Source of the DNA: CF-39 sp035651155
GTDB lineage: Bacteria; Chloroflexota; Limnocylindria; P2-11E
Direction: 5' to 3'
Assembly: GCA_035651155.1 (NCBI GenBank)
Contig: DASRGG010000017.1
Location: forward strand, 78,580-142,579
DNA length: 64,000 bases
Each line of letters opens with the position of its first letter. The stretch's first letter is position 1. Under the pieces are notes generated by a model. That model was not told where the DNA came from. It searched no databases and worked only from the letters and a program-made list of their open reading frames with translations. The position numbers were made by a program, and so were the translations under genes. Of this stretch, positions 1 to 9,240 are shown piece after piece.

Positions 1-1
1 A

Positions 2-244
2 TGCAACCCGCCGTCCGAGCCCGGACGCCCATGGGGGGCGGCGCCGCCCTACGTCATCATCGGCGTCGCTCTCACGACGGCGTCGCTCCTCTCCTTCTGC
101 TTGTCCGGCTGCCCGCCCCTCGTGCCGGTGCCCATGGCGCTTTCGATCAGCGCGATCTTCCTGAGCGTCGCCGTCGACCTCTCGACAGCACTCCTCGCCG
201 TCTTCAAGATGCTCGGGCTGGTCGCGGCGACCGTCGCCTCGTGA
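2..244 (+). CDS. C-terminal part of a membrane protein (5' cut by window edge)
   Basis: An open frame runs from the window edge to a TGA at 242-244 and gives about 80 residues. After a proline/glycine-rich stretch come two hydrophobic segments, YVIIGVALTTASLLSF and a second rich in Ala, Leu and Val, so this is the end of a membrane protein. I do not recognise the family. A GTG at 241-243 overlaps the stop in the GTGA arrangement used by many genes here, which hints that another gene once followed, but the frame downstream degrades quickly. The start lies outside the window. Confidence 0.4.
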   Translation, partial: CNPPSEPGRPWGAAPPYVIIGVALTTASLLSFCLSGCPPLVPVPMALSISAIFLSVAVDLSTALLAVFKMLGLVAATVAS

Positions 245-824
245 TCGTCATCGTCGCTGCCGCGCTGGTCGTCGGCTTCGCTCTACCGGTGCGGCACCGG
301 CGGCGTGCTTCCGCGCCGCACTCGGTTCGGTCCCCGCGGGCTGCCTCGGGGCCCGCCGCGCGAAGAAGCCGGTGCCCGCCGTCGTCCTCACTCGGCCACG
401 CCGCGCTCGGGTTCGTGGCCTCGCAGGTCGCCATGGTGCCGCAGGCGCGCTCATCGCGCTGGAGCTCCATTCTCGGCTCCGCGGTCTGGTCGCTCGCCCA
501 GCCGATCGGCGTGGTGATCACCAGCATCCTCACCGTGCGCGCGCCACGCCTCCTGCCTGTATCTGCACAAATGCACCGGCGGGCCAAGGAGCCCAGCGCC
601 CAGAGAGCTCGGCGTCATGGAAGCTCGAATTTGGCCGGCCGCGCCCGCGATGCGCGCGCCACGATGAGCCTCGCGGACGAGGCTGCGGTCACGGTCTACG
701 CACGCTGTCGGGACTCCGCGCGCGCCGTTCTCGCAGTCGCGGACCGGCTGTTCTATAGATCGATCTGCATCCATAATTGGATGCGGTATCTGCACAGATA
801 CAGAAAGCCGGCTGCGAGAGTCCA
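245..824. other. 580-base stretch without a recognisable gene
   Basis: No reading frame here gives a convincing protein. The plus frame beginning at GTG 241 starts with one hydrophobic segment (VIVIVAAALVVGFALPV) and then becomes arginine-rich, low-complexity sequence typical of shadow frames in GC-rich DNA; hydrophobic stretches reappear around 400-550. It may be a decayed second membrane gene. The element GTATCTGCACA occurs at 559-569 and again inside a perfect inverted repeat at 786-801. Confidence 0.35.
767..801. repeat. Two adjacent perfect inverted repeats
   Basis: GCATCCA (767-773) and TGGATGC (778-784) flank TAAT. One base later GTATCTG (786-792) and CAGATAC (795-801) flank CA. Both have perfect 7-base arms and lie in an AT-richer patch just beyond the 3' end of the helicase gene. 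They could be operators for a dimeric regulator or a mobile-element edge; neither is followed by a T-run, so a terminator is less likely. Confidence 0.5.
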
Positions 825-3779
825 CTAGTCGCGAACGGTCAATGAGCTCGGACAGATCTGGTGATAGGGGCATTCGCGGCAGGTGCGAACCCCCTTCGCC
901 GGCGCGGCGGTGAAGTCCCGCGCCCGGATGCGCGCGGCGGCGGCGACGATCCACGCGCGCACCGCGCTCACGCTGTCGTCGGTCGGCACGACCGCGCCCC
1001 GCTCCCCGGTCTCGAGGAAGTGAAGGACGACGCTCGCGGGACGCTGTCCATACATCCGCTCGTGGGCGAGCGCGTAGAGCCGGAGCTGGAAGCTCTCCTG
1101 CGCGGTGCGCTGCGGCTTGTCACTCCCCTCCTCGATCGCGGTGGACTTGTAGTCGATCACCGTCGCGCCTTCCGGCCCGCTGTCGACGCGATCCCATCGA
1201 CCGACAACGCGGTCGCGTCCGAGCATGAACGAGAAGCGCTGCTCGACGAGCTCCGGCGCAGGCCGCGACCGCTCCTGCTCGTCGAAGCGACGCAGTGCCT
1301 CCAGGCCCGCCTGGAACCGCTCGGTCTCGTGCTCCGGGCTGATGAAGCCCTCCGCCAGCCAGGCGGCACGGAACGTCGCCTGAAGATCGCGCAGCGTCGG
1401 GCGCTCGCCGTCGCGCTTGCGGCGGAGGTACTCCCGCACCGCCTCGTGGAGCGCGAGGCCGTACGTCATCTGCGGCGTCGGCAGCACCGGGATCTGGAGC
1501 ACGTGCTTGAAGCGGTAGAGGAGCGGGCAGCGCTTGTAGTCGTCGATGTCGGAGTAGGACACGGTCAGCACGTCGTCCGGTCCGAGGGCCGGGAGCGGCG
1601 CGTCGGCCTCGGGCGGCGCGACCTGGAAGCGCCGCAGCTCCTCGTACGCCGCGAGTCGCGCGGAGAGCCGCTCGGGCTGGCGGCCGAGGGCCTCCCCCAC
1701 GAAGCGGCTCGGCCGGTGCGCACGGGTGCCGCCGTAGTCGACGGCGTTGGTGAAGAAGAAGGAGTCCTTCGCGCGCGTCATGGCCACGTAGGCGAGACGC
1801 CGCTCCTCCGCGATGTGCGTGTCGCGCGACGGAGGCGGCGACTTCGCGAGGGCCGCCGGGAGCGGCAGCTCGTCGCCGCGCGCCGACCCCGGGATCCGCT
1901 CGTCGGTCGCGTGGACCAGGAACACGACGCCGAACTCGAGCCCCTTCGCCTTGTGGATGGAGAGCACGTTCACGCGCTCCGCCGACGCCTCGAAGTCGGC
2001 GGCGACCGGGTCGTCGCCGGCCTCGCGGAGGAGCTCGAGGTGCGGGACGAAGAACGACGCCCGGTCCGTCCGCAGCGTCCGGGCCGCGGAGTGCACGAGC
2101 CGGAAGAACTTCGCGACGTTCTGCCCCTGCTCCTCCGCGAGCGCGGACTCCGGCTCGAGGTACTGCGCGAGGAGCTTCGAGCGCTCGAGGAACTCGTACA
2201 GGAGCTCGGCAGTCGTGAGCTCCGTCGCGCGGCCGGCGTAGTACGTGAGGTCCTCCACCAGCCGCTTCGCCGACGCCACGGCCTCGTCGCTGAACGCGCC
2301 GTCCGAGGCGGCGATCTCCTCGAACACGTCGCGGAGTGGCTTCTGGCGGCGGCCGCTCGCCTCGGTGGCCCGCGCGAGCTCGACCGGCGGGAACCCGTAG
2401 AGCGCGGACACCGCGAGGCTGTAGACGTGGCGGGAGTCCGAGGGCAGCGCGACGGCGGAGAGGAACGAGATGAGCAGCCGGATCTCCGGCCGCTCGTAGA
2501 GCTGGCCCCCACCCGAGAAGTGCGCGGGGATCTGGCGGCGGGCGAGCGCGTTGAGGAACAGCGTCGCGTCGGCGTTGTTGCGGACGAGGATCGCGAAGTC
2601 GCCGTAGCGCCGCTGCCGCACGAGGGCCTCGCGCGCGATGAGGTTCGCGACTTCCTCGGCCTCGTCGGCGCCGCTCACGTACTGGAGGTGGTCGACCTCG
2701 ACGCCGTCGCCCGGCGGCCGGCCCCTGAGGTGCTTGTCGACCGCGAGGCGCGTCTCGAGCCGATCAGGATTGTGCTGGATGAGCCGGTAGGCGGCGTCGA
2801 GGATGCCCTGCGACGAGCGCCGGTTCCGCACCAGCGTGACGATCTTCGCATCCGGATAGGCCTCGCGGAAGGCGTCGAAGTTCCCGAGCGTCGCGCCCCG
2901 CCAGGCGAAGATGGATTGGTCGTCGTCGCCGACGGCGGTGATGTTCCGGTGCGGCGCGACGAGCTCGCGCAGCAGCGTGAACTGCGCGGCGTTGGTGTCC
3001 TGGAACTCGTCCACCAGCACGTAGCGGTACCGGCCCTGGAGGCGTCGCGCGGCGGCGGGGTGCTCGCGCAGCAGTCGCAGGCAGAGGGCGATCTGGTCGC
3101 CGAAGTCGATGACGCCCGCCTTCTCCTTCAGTCGCGTGTACGCCTCGTAGACCGCCGCGAGCTCCTCCTGCGCGTCCGCGTCGTCGGCGCGGACGTCCGC
3201 GTCGATCGCATCACCCGCCTCGGCTCGGAGCCGTGCGGCGTAGGCGCGGTACTGCTCGGGGGACACGTCCTCGTCGCGCGCGCGGCCGAAGAGATCGAGC
3301 AGCGCGCGGACGTAGCGAAGCGGGTCGCCGGCGGGCCTGTATCTGCGCAGAGGCAGGTCGTCGTACAGGTGGTCGCGCACGAAGATGACCTGCTCCGCTG
3401 CCGAGAGCACGCGCAGCTCGCCGCTGCGGCCGAGCTCGAGCGCGAACTCGCGGAACACCTCATCGCCAAAGCCGTGGAACGTCTTGATGGCGGCGTCGTT
3501 GAGCCCGAGCGGCGTGTTGAGGTCGACCCGCTCCTGCATCTGGGCCGCGGCCTTCTCGGTGAAGGTGACGGCGAGGATCTCGTGCGGCTTCGCCTGGGCG
3601 GTCGCGATGAGATGCACGATCCGCGCGGTGAGGACGTGGGTCTTCCCGGTGCCGGCGCCGGCGACCACCAGCAGCGGACCGGTCCCGTGCTCCACCGCGC
3701 GGCGCTGCTCGTCGGTGAGGGTCGCGAGGATGTCTGGGCGCGGGACCTCGCCGAGCGGGAACTCGAGCTGCTCGGTCAC
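825..3779 (-). CDS. UvrD-type DNA helicase fused to a PD-(D/E)XK Fe-S nuclease
   Basis: A 984-residue superfamily 1A helicase with a C-terminal RecB/AddB-type nuclease, expected to act in double-strand-break resection. Visible motifs: Walker A GAGTGKT at 41-47, Walker B YVLVDEFQDT at 253-262, motif III GDDDQSIFAWRG, and the helicase C-terminal half with SIHKAKGLEF. The nuclease shows VIDYKS and four cysteines laid out as in Fe-S nucleases: one in DDYKRCPLLYRF (about residue 730) and C967, C970, C976 (C-x2-C-x5-C). The architecture resembles AddB/AdnB-type helicase-nucleases; no partner subunit is seen here. Start GTG at 3777-3779 gives MTEQLEFPLG, and the next gene (pepA) ends 159 bases upstream. 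Confidence 0.9.
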   Translation of the reverse strand: MTEQLEFPLGEVPRPDILATLTDEQRRAVEHGTGPLLVVAGAGTGKTHVLTARIVHLIATAQAKPHEILAVTFTEKAAAQMQERVDLNTPLGLNDAAIKTFHGFGDEVFREFALELGRSGELRVLSAAEQVIFVRDHLYDDLPLRRYRPAGDPLRYVRALLDLFGRARDEDVSPEQYRAYAARLRAEAGDAIDADVRADDADAQEELAAVYEAYTRLKEKAGVIDFGDQIALCLRLLREHPAAARRLQGRYRYVLVDEFQDTNAAQFTLLRELVAPHRNITAVGDDDQSIFAWRGATLGNFDAFREAYPDAKIVTLVRNRRSSQGILDAAYRLIQHNPDRLETRLAVDKHLRGRPPGDGVEVDHLQYVSGADEAEEVANLIAREALVRQRRYGDFAILVRNNADATLFLNALARRQIPAHFSGGGQLYERPEIRLLISFLSAVALPSDSRHVYSLAVSALYGFPPVELARATEASGRRQKPLRDVFEEIAASDGAFSDEAVASAKRLVEDLTYYAGRATELTTAELLYEFLERSKLLAQYLEPESALAEEQGQNVAKFFRLVHSAARTLRTDRASFFVPHLELLREAGDDPVAADFEASAERVNVLSIHKAKGLEFGVVFLVHATDERIPGSARGDELPLPAALAKSPPPSRDTHIAEERRLAYVAMTRAKDSFFFTNAVDYGGTRAHRPSRFVGEALGRQPERLSARLAAYEELRRFQVAPPEADAPLPALGPDDVLTVSYSDIDDYKRCPLLYRFKHVLQIPVLPTPQMTYGLALHEAVREYLRRKRDGERPTLRDLQATFRAAWLAEGFISPEHETERFQAGLEALRRFDEQERSRPAPELVEQRFSFMLGRDRVVGRWDRVDSGPEGATVIDYKSTAIEEGSDKPQRTAQESFQLRLYALAHERMYGQRPASVVLHFLETGERGAVVPTDDSVSAVRAWIVAAAARIRARDFTAAPAKGVRTCRECPYHQICPSSLTVRD

Positions 3780-3879
3780 GGACCGGGCTGAGGAAGCGGT
3801 TCGACCATCCGTTCTATGTTCTCACGGAGCCGCGCCAAGGGCGGGCGCCGGTCCGGACGCGAGCGCGGAAGCGGTGATA

Positions 3880-3937
3880 GGAGGCGAGTCGATCGAGCCG
3901 CCCCGCGTGGAAAGGGCTCCGGCCGACTCGCCCCTCC
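3880..3937 (-). terminator. Possible terminator hairpin downstream of pepA
   Basis: GGAGGCGAGTCG (3880-3891) can pair with CGACTCGCCCCTCC (3924-3937), leaving a loop of about 32 bases. It begins next to the pepA stop codon. There is no T-run after it in the minus direction, so termination is an inference from position and stem only. Confidence 0.35.
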
Positions 3938-3938
3938 G

Positions 3939-5393
3939 TCACTGCAGGCTTTCCGCCAGTGCGACGAGCGTCCGCACTGACGGACCCTGGGGCCCCCGGG
4001 GCGCGTAGGGCCGGTCGCGATCCGACCAGTCGACCCCGGCGATGTCGAGATGCGCCCACTCCGTCCCGTCCTCGACCGCCGCCTCGAGGAACGCCGCGGC
4101 CTTGATGGCGCCACCCTCGCGGCCGGCGCTGTTCCGGATGTCGGCGACCTCGCCCTTGATCTCGTCGCGGTACTCGGCGGTGAGCGGCATCGGCCAGACC
4201 CGGTCCCCCGCCTCGCCCGCGACGCGCTGGACCGTATCGACGAACGACCGCGGCGAGCCGAAGAGACCGATGAAGTACGGACCCACGGCGACGGCGATCG
4301 CGCCGGTGAGCGTGGCGACGTCGACGACGCGGCGCGCGCCCTCGCGCTGCGCGTAGGTGATGCCGTCGATGAGCACGAGCCGACCCTCGGCGTCGGTGTT
4401 GATCACCTCGACGGTCTTGCCGCTCATGCTCGTGAACACGTCGCCCGGCTTGGTCGCACCGCCGCCGGGAAGGTTCTCGGTGCACGGCGCGACCGCGAGC
4501 ACGTTCACGGCGAGGCCGAGCTTCGCGACCGCGCCGATCGCGGCGATGACCGACGCCGCGCCGGTCATGTCGGCCTTCATGTGATGCATGTTGTCGGCGG
4601 GCTTGATCGAGATGCCGCCGGAGTCGAAGGTGATGCCCTTCCCCACGAACGCGACGTCGTAGCCCTTCGCGCCCTTCCGCCCGCGGTAGCGCATGACGAT
4701 GAAGCGCGGCTCCTCGTGGCTGCCCTGCGCGACGGAGAGGTAGCTGCCCATGCCGAGCGCGCGGCACCTGTCACGATCGAGGATCTCGATGTCCAGGCCG
4801 TTGTCCTTCGCGAGCGCCTTCGCCTCGTTCGCCAGGAGCGTCGGCGTCATCTTGTTCGCTGGCTCGTTCGCGAGGCGTCGCTGCAGGTTCACCGCCTCTC
4901 CGACGGCCTGGCCGCGCGCGATGGCCTTCGTCTGCGGCTTCCCCGTCACGAGCAGAACGGAGTCGATCGGCGCCACGCGCCGCTCCTCCTCGTTCGTGCG
5001 ATGGACCTCGGGACGCCACGTCGCGTAGATCGCGCCCTCGACCACGGCGCCCGCGGCGCGGTCCTCCGCGAGCCCGCCGGCCGGTAGGACGATCGCGACC
5101 TTCTTCGCGTTGGAGCGCCAGAGCGACTTCACGCCGGCGGCGGCGAAGTTGCGCGCGCGCTCGGTGTCGAGCTCGTCGGCGCGGCCGATGCCGACGACGA
5201 CGATGCGCGGCTCGGCGTGATGCGTCGTGACGCCGTACAGGCGGCCGGCCCCGGTCTCGGCCTTGGCGATCCGGTCGACGACGGTGCGCACGCCGCGCGA
5301 CAGACCCGCGGGCGCGGACCCGTCGCTCGCGAGCGGGACGATGACGGCATCGACCCGGCCCACGGCGGCGGGACGAACGGCACGGAACTTCAT
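3939..5393 (-). CDS. pepA: Leucyl aminopeptidase (M17 family)
   Basis: A 484-residue cytosolic metallo-aminopeptidase that removes N-terminal residues from peptides. The C-terminal catalytic half carries the family landmarks: GKGITFDSGG at 251-260 and the M17 signature NTDAEGRL at 332-339, with the metal-binding Asp/Glu and Lys residues in place. The N-terminal half is the variable M17 N domain. Length fits the family (about 480-500). The ATG at 5391-5393 overlaps the selB stop in an ATGA overlap and has an AGGAGG ribosome binding site, so it is the last gene of a coupled operon. Confidence 0.93.
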   Translation of the reverse strand: MKFRAVRPAAVGRVDAVIVPLASDGSAPAGLSRGVRTVVDRIAKAETGAGRLYGVTTHHAEPRIVVVGIGRADELDTERARNFAAAGVKSLWRSNAKKVAIVLPAGGLAEDRAAGAVVEGAIYATWRPEVHRTNEEERRVAPIDSVLLVTGKPQTKAIARGQAVGEAVNLQRRLANEPANKMTPTLLANEAKALAKDNGLDIEILDRDRCRALGMGSYLSVAQGSHEEPRFIVMRYRGRKGAKGYDVAFVGKGITFDSGGISIKPADNMHHMKADMTGAASVIAAIGAVAKLGLAVNVLAVAPCTENLPGGGATKPGDVFTSMSGKTVEVINTDAEGRLVLIDGITYAQREGARRVVDVATLTGAIAVAVGPYFIGLFGSPRSFVDTVQRVAGEAGDRVWPMPLTAEYRDEIKGEVADIRNSAGREGGAIKAAAFLEAAVEDGTEWAHLDIAGVDWSDRDRPYAPRGPQGPSVRTLVALAESLQ

Positions 5394-7330
5394 GGACCTT
5401 CCTCCTGACGACGTGTGAGCGCGTTGATCCGGGCGCGAGCGGCCTCGGGAGCGATCACGAGGATGCGGTCGTCCCCCTGCCGACGCGTCACGCCGTGATC
5501 GTCGAGGAATTGTAGGAGAGGCAGCACGTGCTTCCGGCTCGTGCCCATGAGGTCGCGCGCGCGGGACACCGTGATCGTGCGCGCGCCCTCGAGCTCGGAG
5601 ACGACGGCTCCCGCGAACCGCGCGACGGCGTCCGGGAGGAACACCGCCTCGGTGCCGACGCGGATGAGCTCGCGACGCTCCGCGAGCGCCGCGATGACCT
5701 CGCGGTCCAGCCCGTACGCGTCCTCGAGCTCCGCCGGGGAGGGCGGATGCGACGGATCGCGCGCGAGCGCCTCGCGCGCGCGGGCCCACGCCGTCTCCTG
5801 GGACGCGTCCAGGCGTGGCACGTGCCCGGGGATGGCGAGCGACGCGCCACGGTCGACGATGCGGCCGTCCGCGGCGAGACGCGCGACGAGCGCGGCGAAG
5901 CGCTTCGGCGCGAGCCCCACCCCGGTGCGCGCTTCCTCGCGCGGAGCGCCGGCGCGCAGCGGCGAGCGGCGATGCGCCTGCTCGCAGATCCGCACGACGT
6001 GGGTCGCGAAGGCCTCGAAGGCCTCGCGCGAGACGAGAGCGTCCGCGAGCTGGACGATCGCGCCCGACGCGAGGCCGTCGCGGACCGCCGCATCGCGCTC
6101 GGCCGCGTCGAGCCCGCTGCGCTCGCCCGCCTCGGCCGCGGTGCGCGGAGCGTCGAGGGAGGCGACCAGACGCGCGAGCGGCGACGGCGCGGCACGCCGC
6201 TCGAGCGCGGCGACCGCATCGGCGCGCCGTCGGGCGCGCTCGGGCGCCGCGTCGGCGATGACCCCGCCGCCGAGCGTCTCCGAGGGCGAGGGCCGGCGGA
6301 TCACCACGCGGTCCCCCACCGCGACGGCCAGCGGCGTCGCGCAGCGGAGCTGCGCCCAGCCGGAGCCGCCCGGCAGGATCGCGTCGCCCTCGAGCAGCGC
6401 CACGCGCGCCATGACCTCGGCGGTGCCGGCGTGGACCTTCACCTCCTCGTCGTGGACGAGCGCGTCGCTCGCCTCGGGAAGGATCCGAAGGCGCAGCGCG
6501 ATGACGCCGGTCGGCGCGAGCGTGCCGGGCCGCGCGAGCACCATGCCGCGCTCCACCGCGTCCCTGTCCACCCCGGCGAGATTCGCGGCGACGCGGCTGC
6601 CGGGTATCGCGCGCTCGATCGCGCGGCGATGCGTCTGCAGCCCGCGGATGCGCGCCCGCGCGCCGCCGGGCACGAGCTCCACCTCGTCGCCGACCCGGAG
6701 CGCGCCGTCGATCAGCGTGCCCGTCACGACGGTGCCGAAGCCCGCCATCGTGAACGCGCGGTCGACGGGAAGTCGCGGGCGACCGGTCTCGCGGCGCGGC
6801 GGCGCGTCGCCAAGGACGCGCTCGAGCGTCGACGTGAGCTCGGCGAGACCCGTCCCTGCCGCGGCGGACACCTCGACCATCGGCGCGTCCGCGAGCGGCG
6901 TTCCCGCGAGCGCGGTCCGTACCTCGCCGCGGACGAGCTCCGCCCATTCGTCGTCGATGAGATCGCGCTTCGCCAGCGCGACGACGCCACGCTGGATGCC
7001 GAGGAGCGAGAGGATCGCGAGGTGTTCGCGCGTCTGCGGCCGCACGCCCTCATCGCACGCGATGACCAGCACGACCGCGTCGATGCTGCCGACGCCGGCG
7101 AGCATGTTGCGGATGAAGTCCTGATGGCCGGGGACGTCGACGAAGCCGACGTCCGTGCCGTTCGGCGTGGTCAGCCACGCGAATCCGAGATCGATGGTCA
7201 TGCCGCGCTCGCGCTCTTCGCGCAGCCGATCGGGATCGATGCCCGTGAGCGCCCTGATGAGCGTCGACTTCCCGTGATCGACGTGGCCCGCCGTCCCGAC
7301 GACGCGCACGGTCTGCGGCGCGGACGTCAC
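5390..7330 (-). CDS. selB: Selenocysteine-specific elongation factor SelB
   Basis: A 646-residue translation GTPase that delivers Sec-tRNA(Sec) to UGA codons marked by a SECIS hairpin. The G domain begins at once: P-loop GHVDHGKS at 15-22, switch region RGMTIDLGFAW, and DVPGHQDF. EF-Tu-like domains follow, then a long C-terminal half that fits the SelB winged-helix repeats that bind SECIS RNA. The length matches SelB (about 610-640), well above EF-Tu. The start GTG at 7328-7330 overlaps the stop of the small upstream gene (GTGA), and the stop overlaps pepA (ATGA). selA lies three genes upstream in the same operon, which makes the assignment firm. Confidence 0.93.
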   Translation of the reverse strand: MTSAPQTVRVVGTAGHVDHGKSTLIRALTGIDPDRLREERERGMTIDLGFAWLTTPNGTDVGFVDVPGHQDFIRNMLAGVGSIDAVVLVIACDEGVRPQTREHLAILSLLGIQRGVVALAKRDLIDDEWAELVRGEVRTALAGTPLADAPMVEVSAAAGTGLAELTSTLERVLGDAPPRRETGRPRLPVDRAFTMAGFGTVVTGTLIDGALRVGDEVELVPGGARARIRGLQTHRRAIERAIPGSRVAANLAGVDRDAVERGMVLARPGTLAPTGVIALRLRILPEASDALVHDEEVKVHAGTAEVMARVALLEGDAILPGGSGWAQLRCATPLAVAVGDRVVIRRPSPSETLGGGVIADAAPERARRRADAVAALERRAAPSPLARLVASLDAPRTAAEAGERSGLDAAERDAAVRDGLASGAIVQLADALVSREAFEAFATHVVRICEQAHRRSPLRAGAPREEARTGVGLAPKRFAALVARLAADGRIVDRGASLAIPGHVPRLDASQETAWARAREALARDPSHPPSPAELEDAYGLDREVIAALAERRELIRVGTEAVFLPDAVARFAGAVVSELEGARTITVSRARDLMGTSRKHVLPLLQFLDDHGVTRRQGDDRILVIAPEAARARINALTRRQEEGP

Positions 7331-7479
7331 GGTCCGGCGCCGCCTCCCTGGACGTACGCCGAACACGCCGCGAAGAGCTGCGGGACGACGACGAACGCGA
7401 GGAACAGCAGCCCCGCGATCCAGAGGCCGAGGAAGATGCCGGTCGCGCGCGGCGGAAGCGGCGACTCCTCCTTGCTCAC
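7327..7479 (-). CDS. 50-aa single-span membrane protein between ridA and selB
   Basis: A short frame of 50 residues starts at GTG 7477-7479 and ends at TGA 7327-7329. It reads VSKEESPLPPRATG, then one hydrophobic helix (IFLGLWIAGLLFLAFVVV), then a short tail with one Cys. Its start overlaps the ridA stop and its stop overlaps the selB start, both as GTGA, so it is framed by translational coupling on both sides. That is the main evidence that it is a real gene. Function unknown; no in-frame UGA suggests it is a selenoprotein. Confidence 0.7.
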   Translation of the reverse strand: MSKEESPLPPRATGIFLGLWIAGLLFLAFVVVPQLFAACSAYVQGGGAGP

Positions 7480-7874
7480 CGACGAAGGGCGATGCACTCG
7501 ATCTCGACGCGGCTCCCGCGCGGCAGCGACCCGACCGGGACGGTCGAGCGCGCCGGGCGGTGCGCGCCGAAGCGCTCCTCATACGCCTCGTTCATCGCGG
7601 CGAACTCCGCGAGGTCGCTCAGGAAGACGGTCGTCTTCGTCACGCGGTCCAGGCCCGAGCCGGCCGCTTCCAGGACGGCCGCGAGGTTGTCGAGCGCGCG
7701 GCGCGTCTGCTCGCGGATGTCGCCGCTCGCGATCTCACCCGTCTTCGGGTCGAGCGCGATCTGCCCCGCGCAGAAGACGAGGTCTCCAGCCACGATGGCC
7801 TGGCTGTACGGACCGATCGCCTTCGGCGCTCCCTCGGTGCTGATGGTACGAAGCTCCTGTCCCACGGTGGTCAC
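7476..7874 (-). CDS. ridA: RidA family enamine/imine deaminase
   Basis: A 132-residue YjgF/YER057c/UK114 family protein that hydrolyses reactive 2-aminoacrylate and related enamines from PLP enzymes, protecting metabolism from damage. Family features are visible: APKAIGPYSQAI near the N-terminus, FCAGQIALDPKTGEI, and the C-terminal VEIECIALRR containing the conserved Glu; the usual substrate-binding Arg is probably the one in LPRGSRVEIE. The gene sits between the PLP enzyme selA (4 bases upstream) and a small membrane protein. The ATG at 7872-7874 gives the usual family length. Confidence 0.92.
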   Translation of the reverse strand: MTTVGQELRTISTEGAPKAIGPYSQAIVAGDLVFCAGQIALDPKTGEIASGDIREQTRRALDNLAAVLEAAGSGLDRVTKTTVFLSDLAEFAAMNEAYEERFGAHRPARSTVPVGSLPRGSRVEIECIALRR

Positions 7875-7878
7875 TCCT

Positions 7879-9240
7879 TCATCGACGCGGTGTGACGAGC
7901 GCCGTCGCCACGGTGCTCACCAGAACAGCATCATCCTCCGGAAGGATCGAGCGCACATCGAGCGCGACACGCCCATCGACGATGCGCGAGACGACCGCGG
8001 GGCGGGCGGCGCGCAGCCGCGCGGAGATCGCCGCGGCCCCGCCGAGCGAGGCATCGAGCGCGACGGCGCGGGAGGGCTGCGTCTCCTCGGGAAGCGCGCC
8101 GCCGCCCACGGTGGACTCGGTCTCGATCACCGCGCAGCGGACGCCCGCGTGGCCGAGACCGGCGGCGATGTGGCGCGCGCGCTTGGCGAGGGCGCCGGTG
8201 CTGGCGCCGATCATGCGCCAGACCGGGATCTCATCCGCGGCGCGGCCGTCGCGATACAGCTCGAGCGTCGCGACGAGCGCGGCGAGCGTGAGCTTGTCGG
8301 GGCGCACCGCGCGCATGAGCGGATGCGCGCGCAGCGCGGCGATACGCAGAGCGCGCCCGACCGCGATGCCGGCCTGCGGTCCCCCGAGCAGCTTGTCCCC
8401 GCTGAACGTGACGACGTCCGCGCCGGCGGCGACGGCCTCGGTCACGGTCTCCTCGCGCGCGAGACCGTAGCGCGACGTGTCGAGGAAGGTCCCGCTACCG
8501 AGGTCGTGGATGAACGCGATGCCGCGCTCGCGCGCGAGCGCGGCAAGGGATCGCTCCTCGGGCCGCGCGACGAAGCCCGTGACCTTGAAGTTGCTCGCGT
8601 GCACGCGAAGGATCGCGCCGGTCCGCTCGCTCGTCGCGGCCGCGTAGTCCGTCACGTAGGTCCGATTCGTGGTACCGACCTCGACGAGCTTCGCGCCGGA
8701 GCGGCGCAGGACGTCGGGGATGCGGAAGCCACCGCCGATCTCGACGAGCTCGCCGCGCGCGACGATGACCTCCTTGCGCGCCGCGAGAGCGGCGAGCGCC
8801 AGCAACACGGCCGCGGCGTTGTTGTTCGCGACGACCGCGTCCTCCGCGCCGGCGAGCTCGCGCAGGAGCGCACTCGCGTGTCCGTGGCGCTCGCCGCGCT
8901 TCCCGGCGACCAGGTCGTACTCGACGCTCACCGCGCCCGCCGCGTCGACGACCGCCGCGAGCGCGGCGGGCGCGAGCGGCGCGCGGCCGAGGTTCGTCTG
9001 AAGGACGACGCCGGTCGCGTTCAGCACGCGCCGCAGCGAGCGCGCGTCGCGCGAGGCCAGCCGGTCGCGCGCCGCGCTCGCGACGTCGTCCGCGCTTTCG
9101 AACGACGACCGGCGCGCGCGCGCCTCGGCGAGGACCTCGCGCACCGCGGCGACGAACCGGCCGCGCGGGACGTCCAGCGCTCCCGCGGCCCGCAACACCG
9201 CGTCGACCGACGGGAGCCGGCGGCGCGCGTCCGGGGTCAT
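7879..9240 (-). CDS. selA: L-seryl-tRNA(Sec) selenium transferase
   Basis: A 453-residue PLP enzyme that converts Ser-tRNA(Sec) to Sec-tRNA(Sec) using selenophosphate. Family marks: RVLNATGVVLQTNLGRAPL at about 71-89, ELVEIGGGFRIPDV, and the PLP-binding lysine K283 in FSGDKLLGGPQAG. Length matches bacterial SelA (about 460). The ATG at 9238-9240 overlaps the lipid kinase stop (ATGA). With selB downstream this supplies two of the four Sec functions; selC (tRNA-Sec) and selD are not visible in the window. Confidence 0.94.
   Translation of the reverse strand: MTPDARRRLPSVDAVLRAAGALDVPRGRFVAAVREVLAEARARRSSFESADDVASAARDRLASRDARSLRRVLNATGVVLQTNLGRAPLAPAALAAVVDAAGAVSVEYDLVAGKRGERHGHASALLRELAGAEDAVVANNNAAAVLLALAALAARKEVIVARGELVEIGGGFRIPDVLRRSGAKLVEVGTTNRTYVTDYAAATSERTGAILRVHASNFKVTGFVARPEERSLAALARERGIAFIHDLGSGTFLDTSRYGLAREETVTEAVAAGADVVTFSGDKLLGGPQAGIAVGRALRIAALRAHPLMRAVRPDKLTLAALVATLELYRDGRAADEIPVWRMIGASTGALAKRARHIAAGLGHAGVRCAVIETESTVGGGALPEETQPSRAVALDASLGGAAAISARLRAARPAVVSRIVDGRVALDVRSILPEDDAVLVSTVATALVTPRR

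Noticed and set aside
861..3791. 976-codon open frame on the plus strand opposite the helicase
   Set aside because: It is the antisense shadow of the helicase gene: Arg/Glu/Val-rich, no motif, and the minus frame has full helicase and nuclease signatures.
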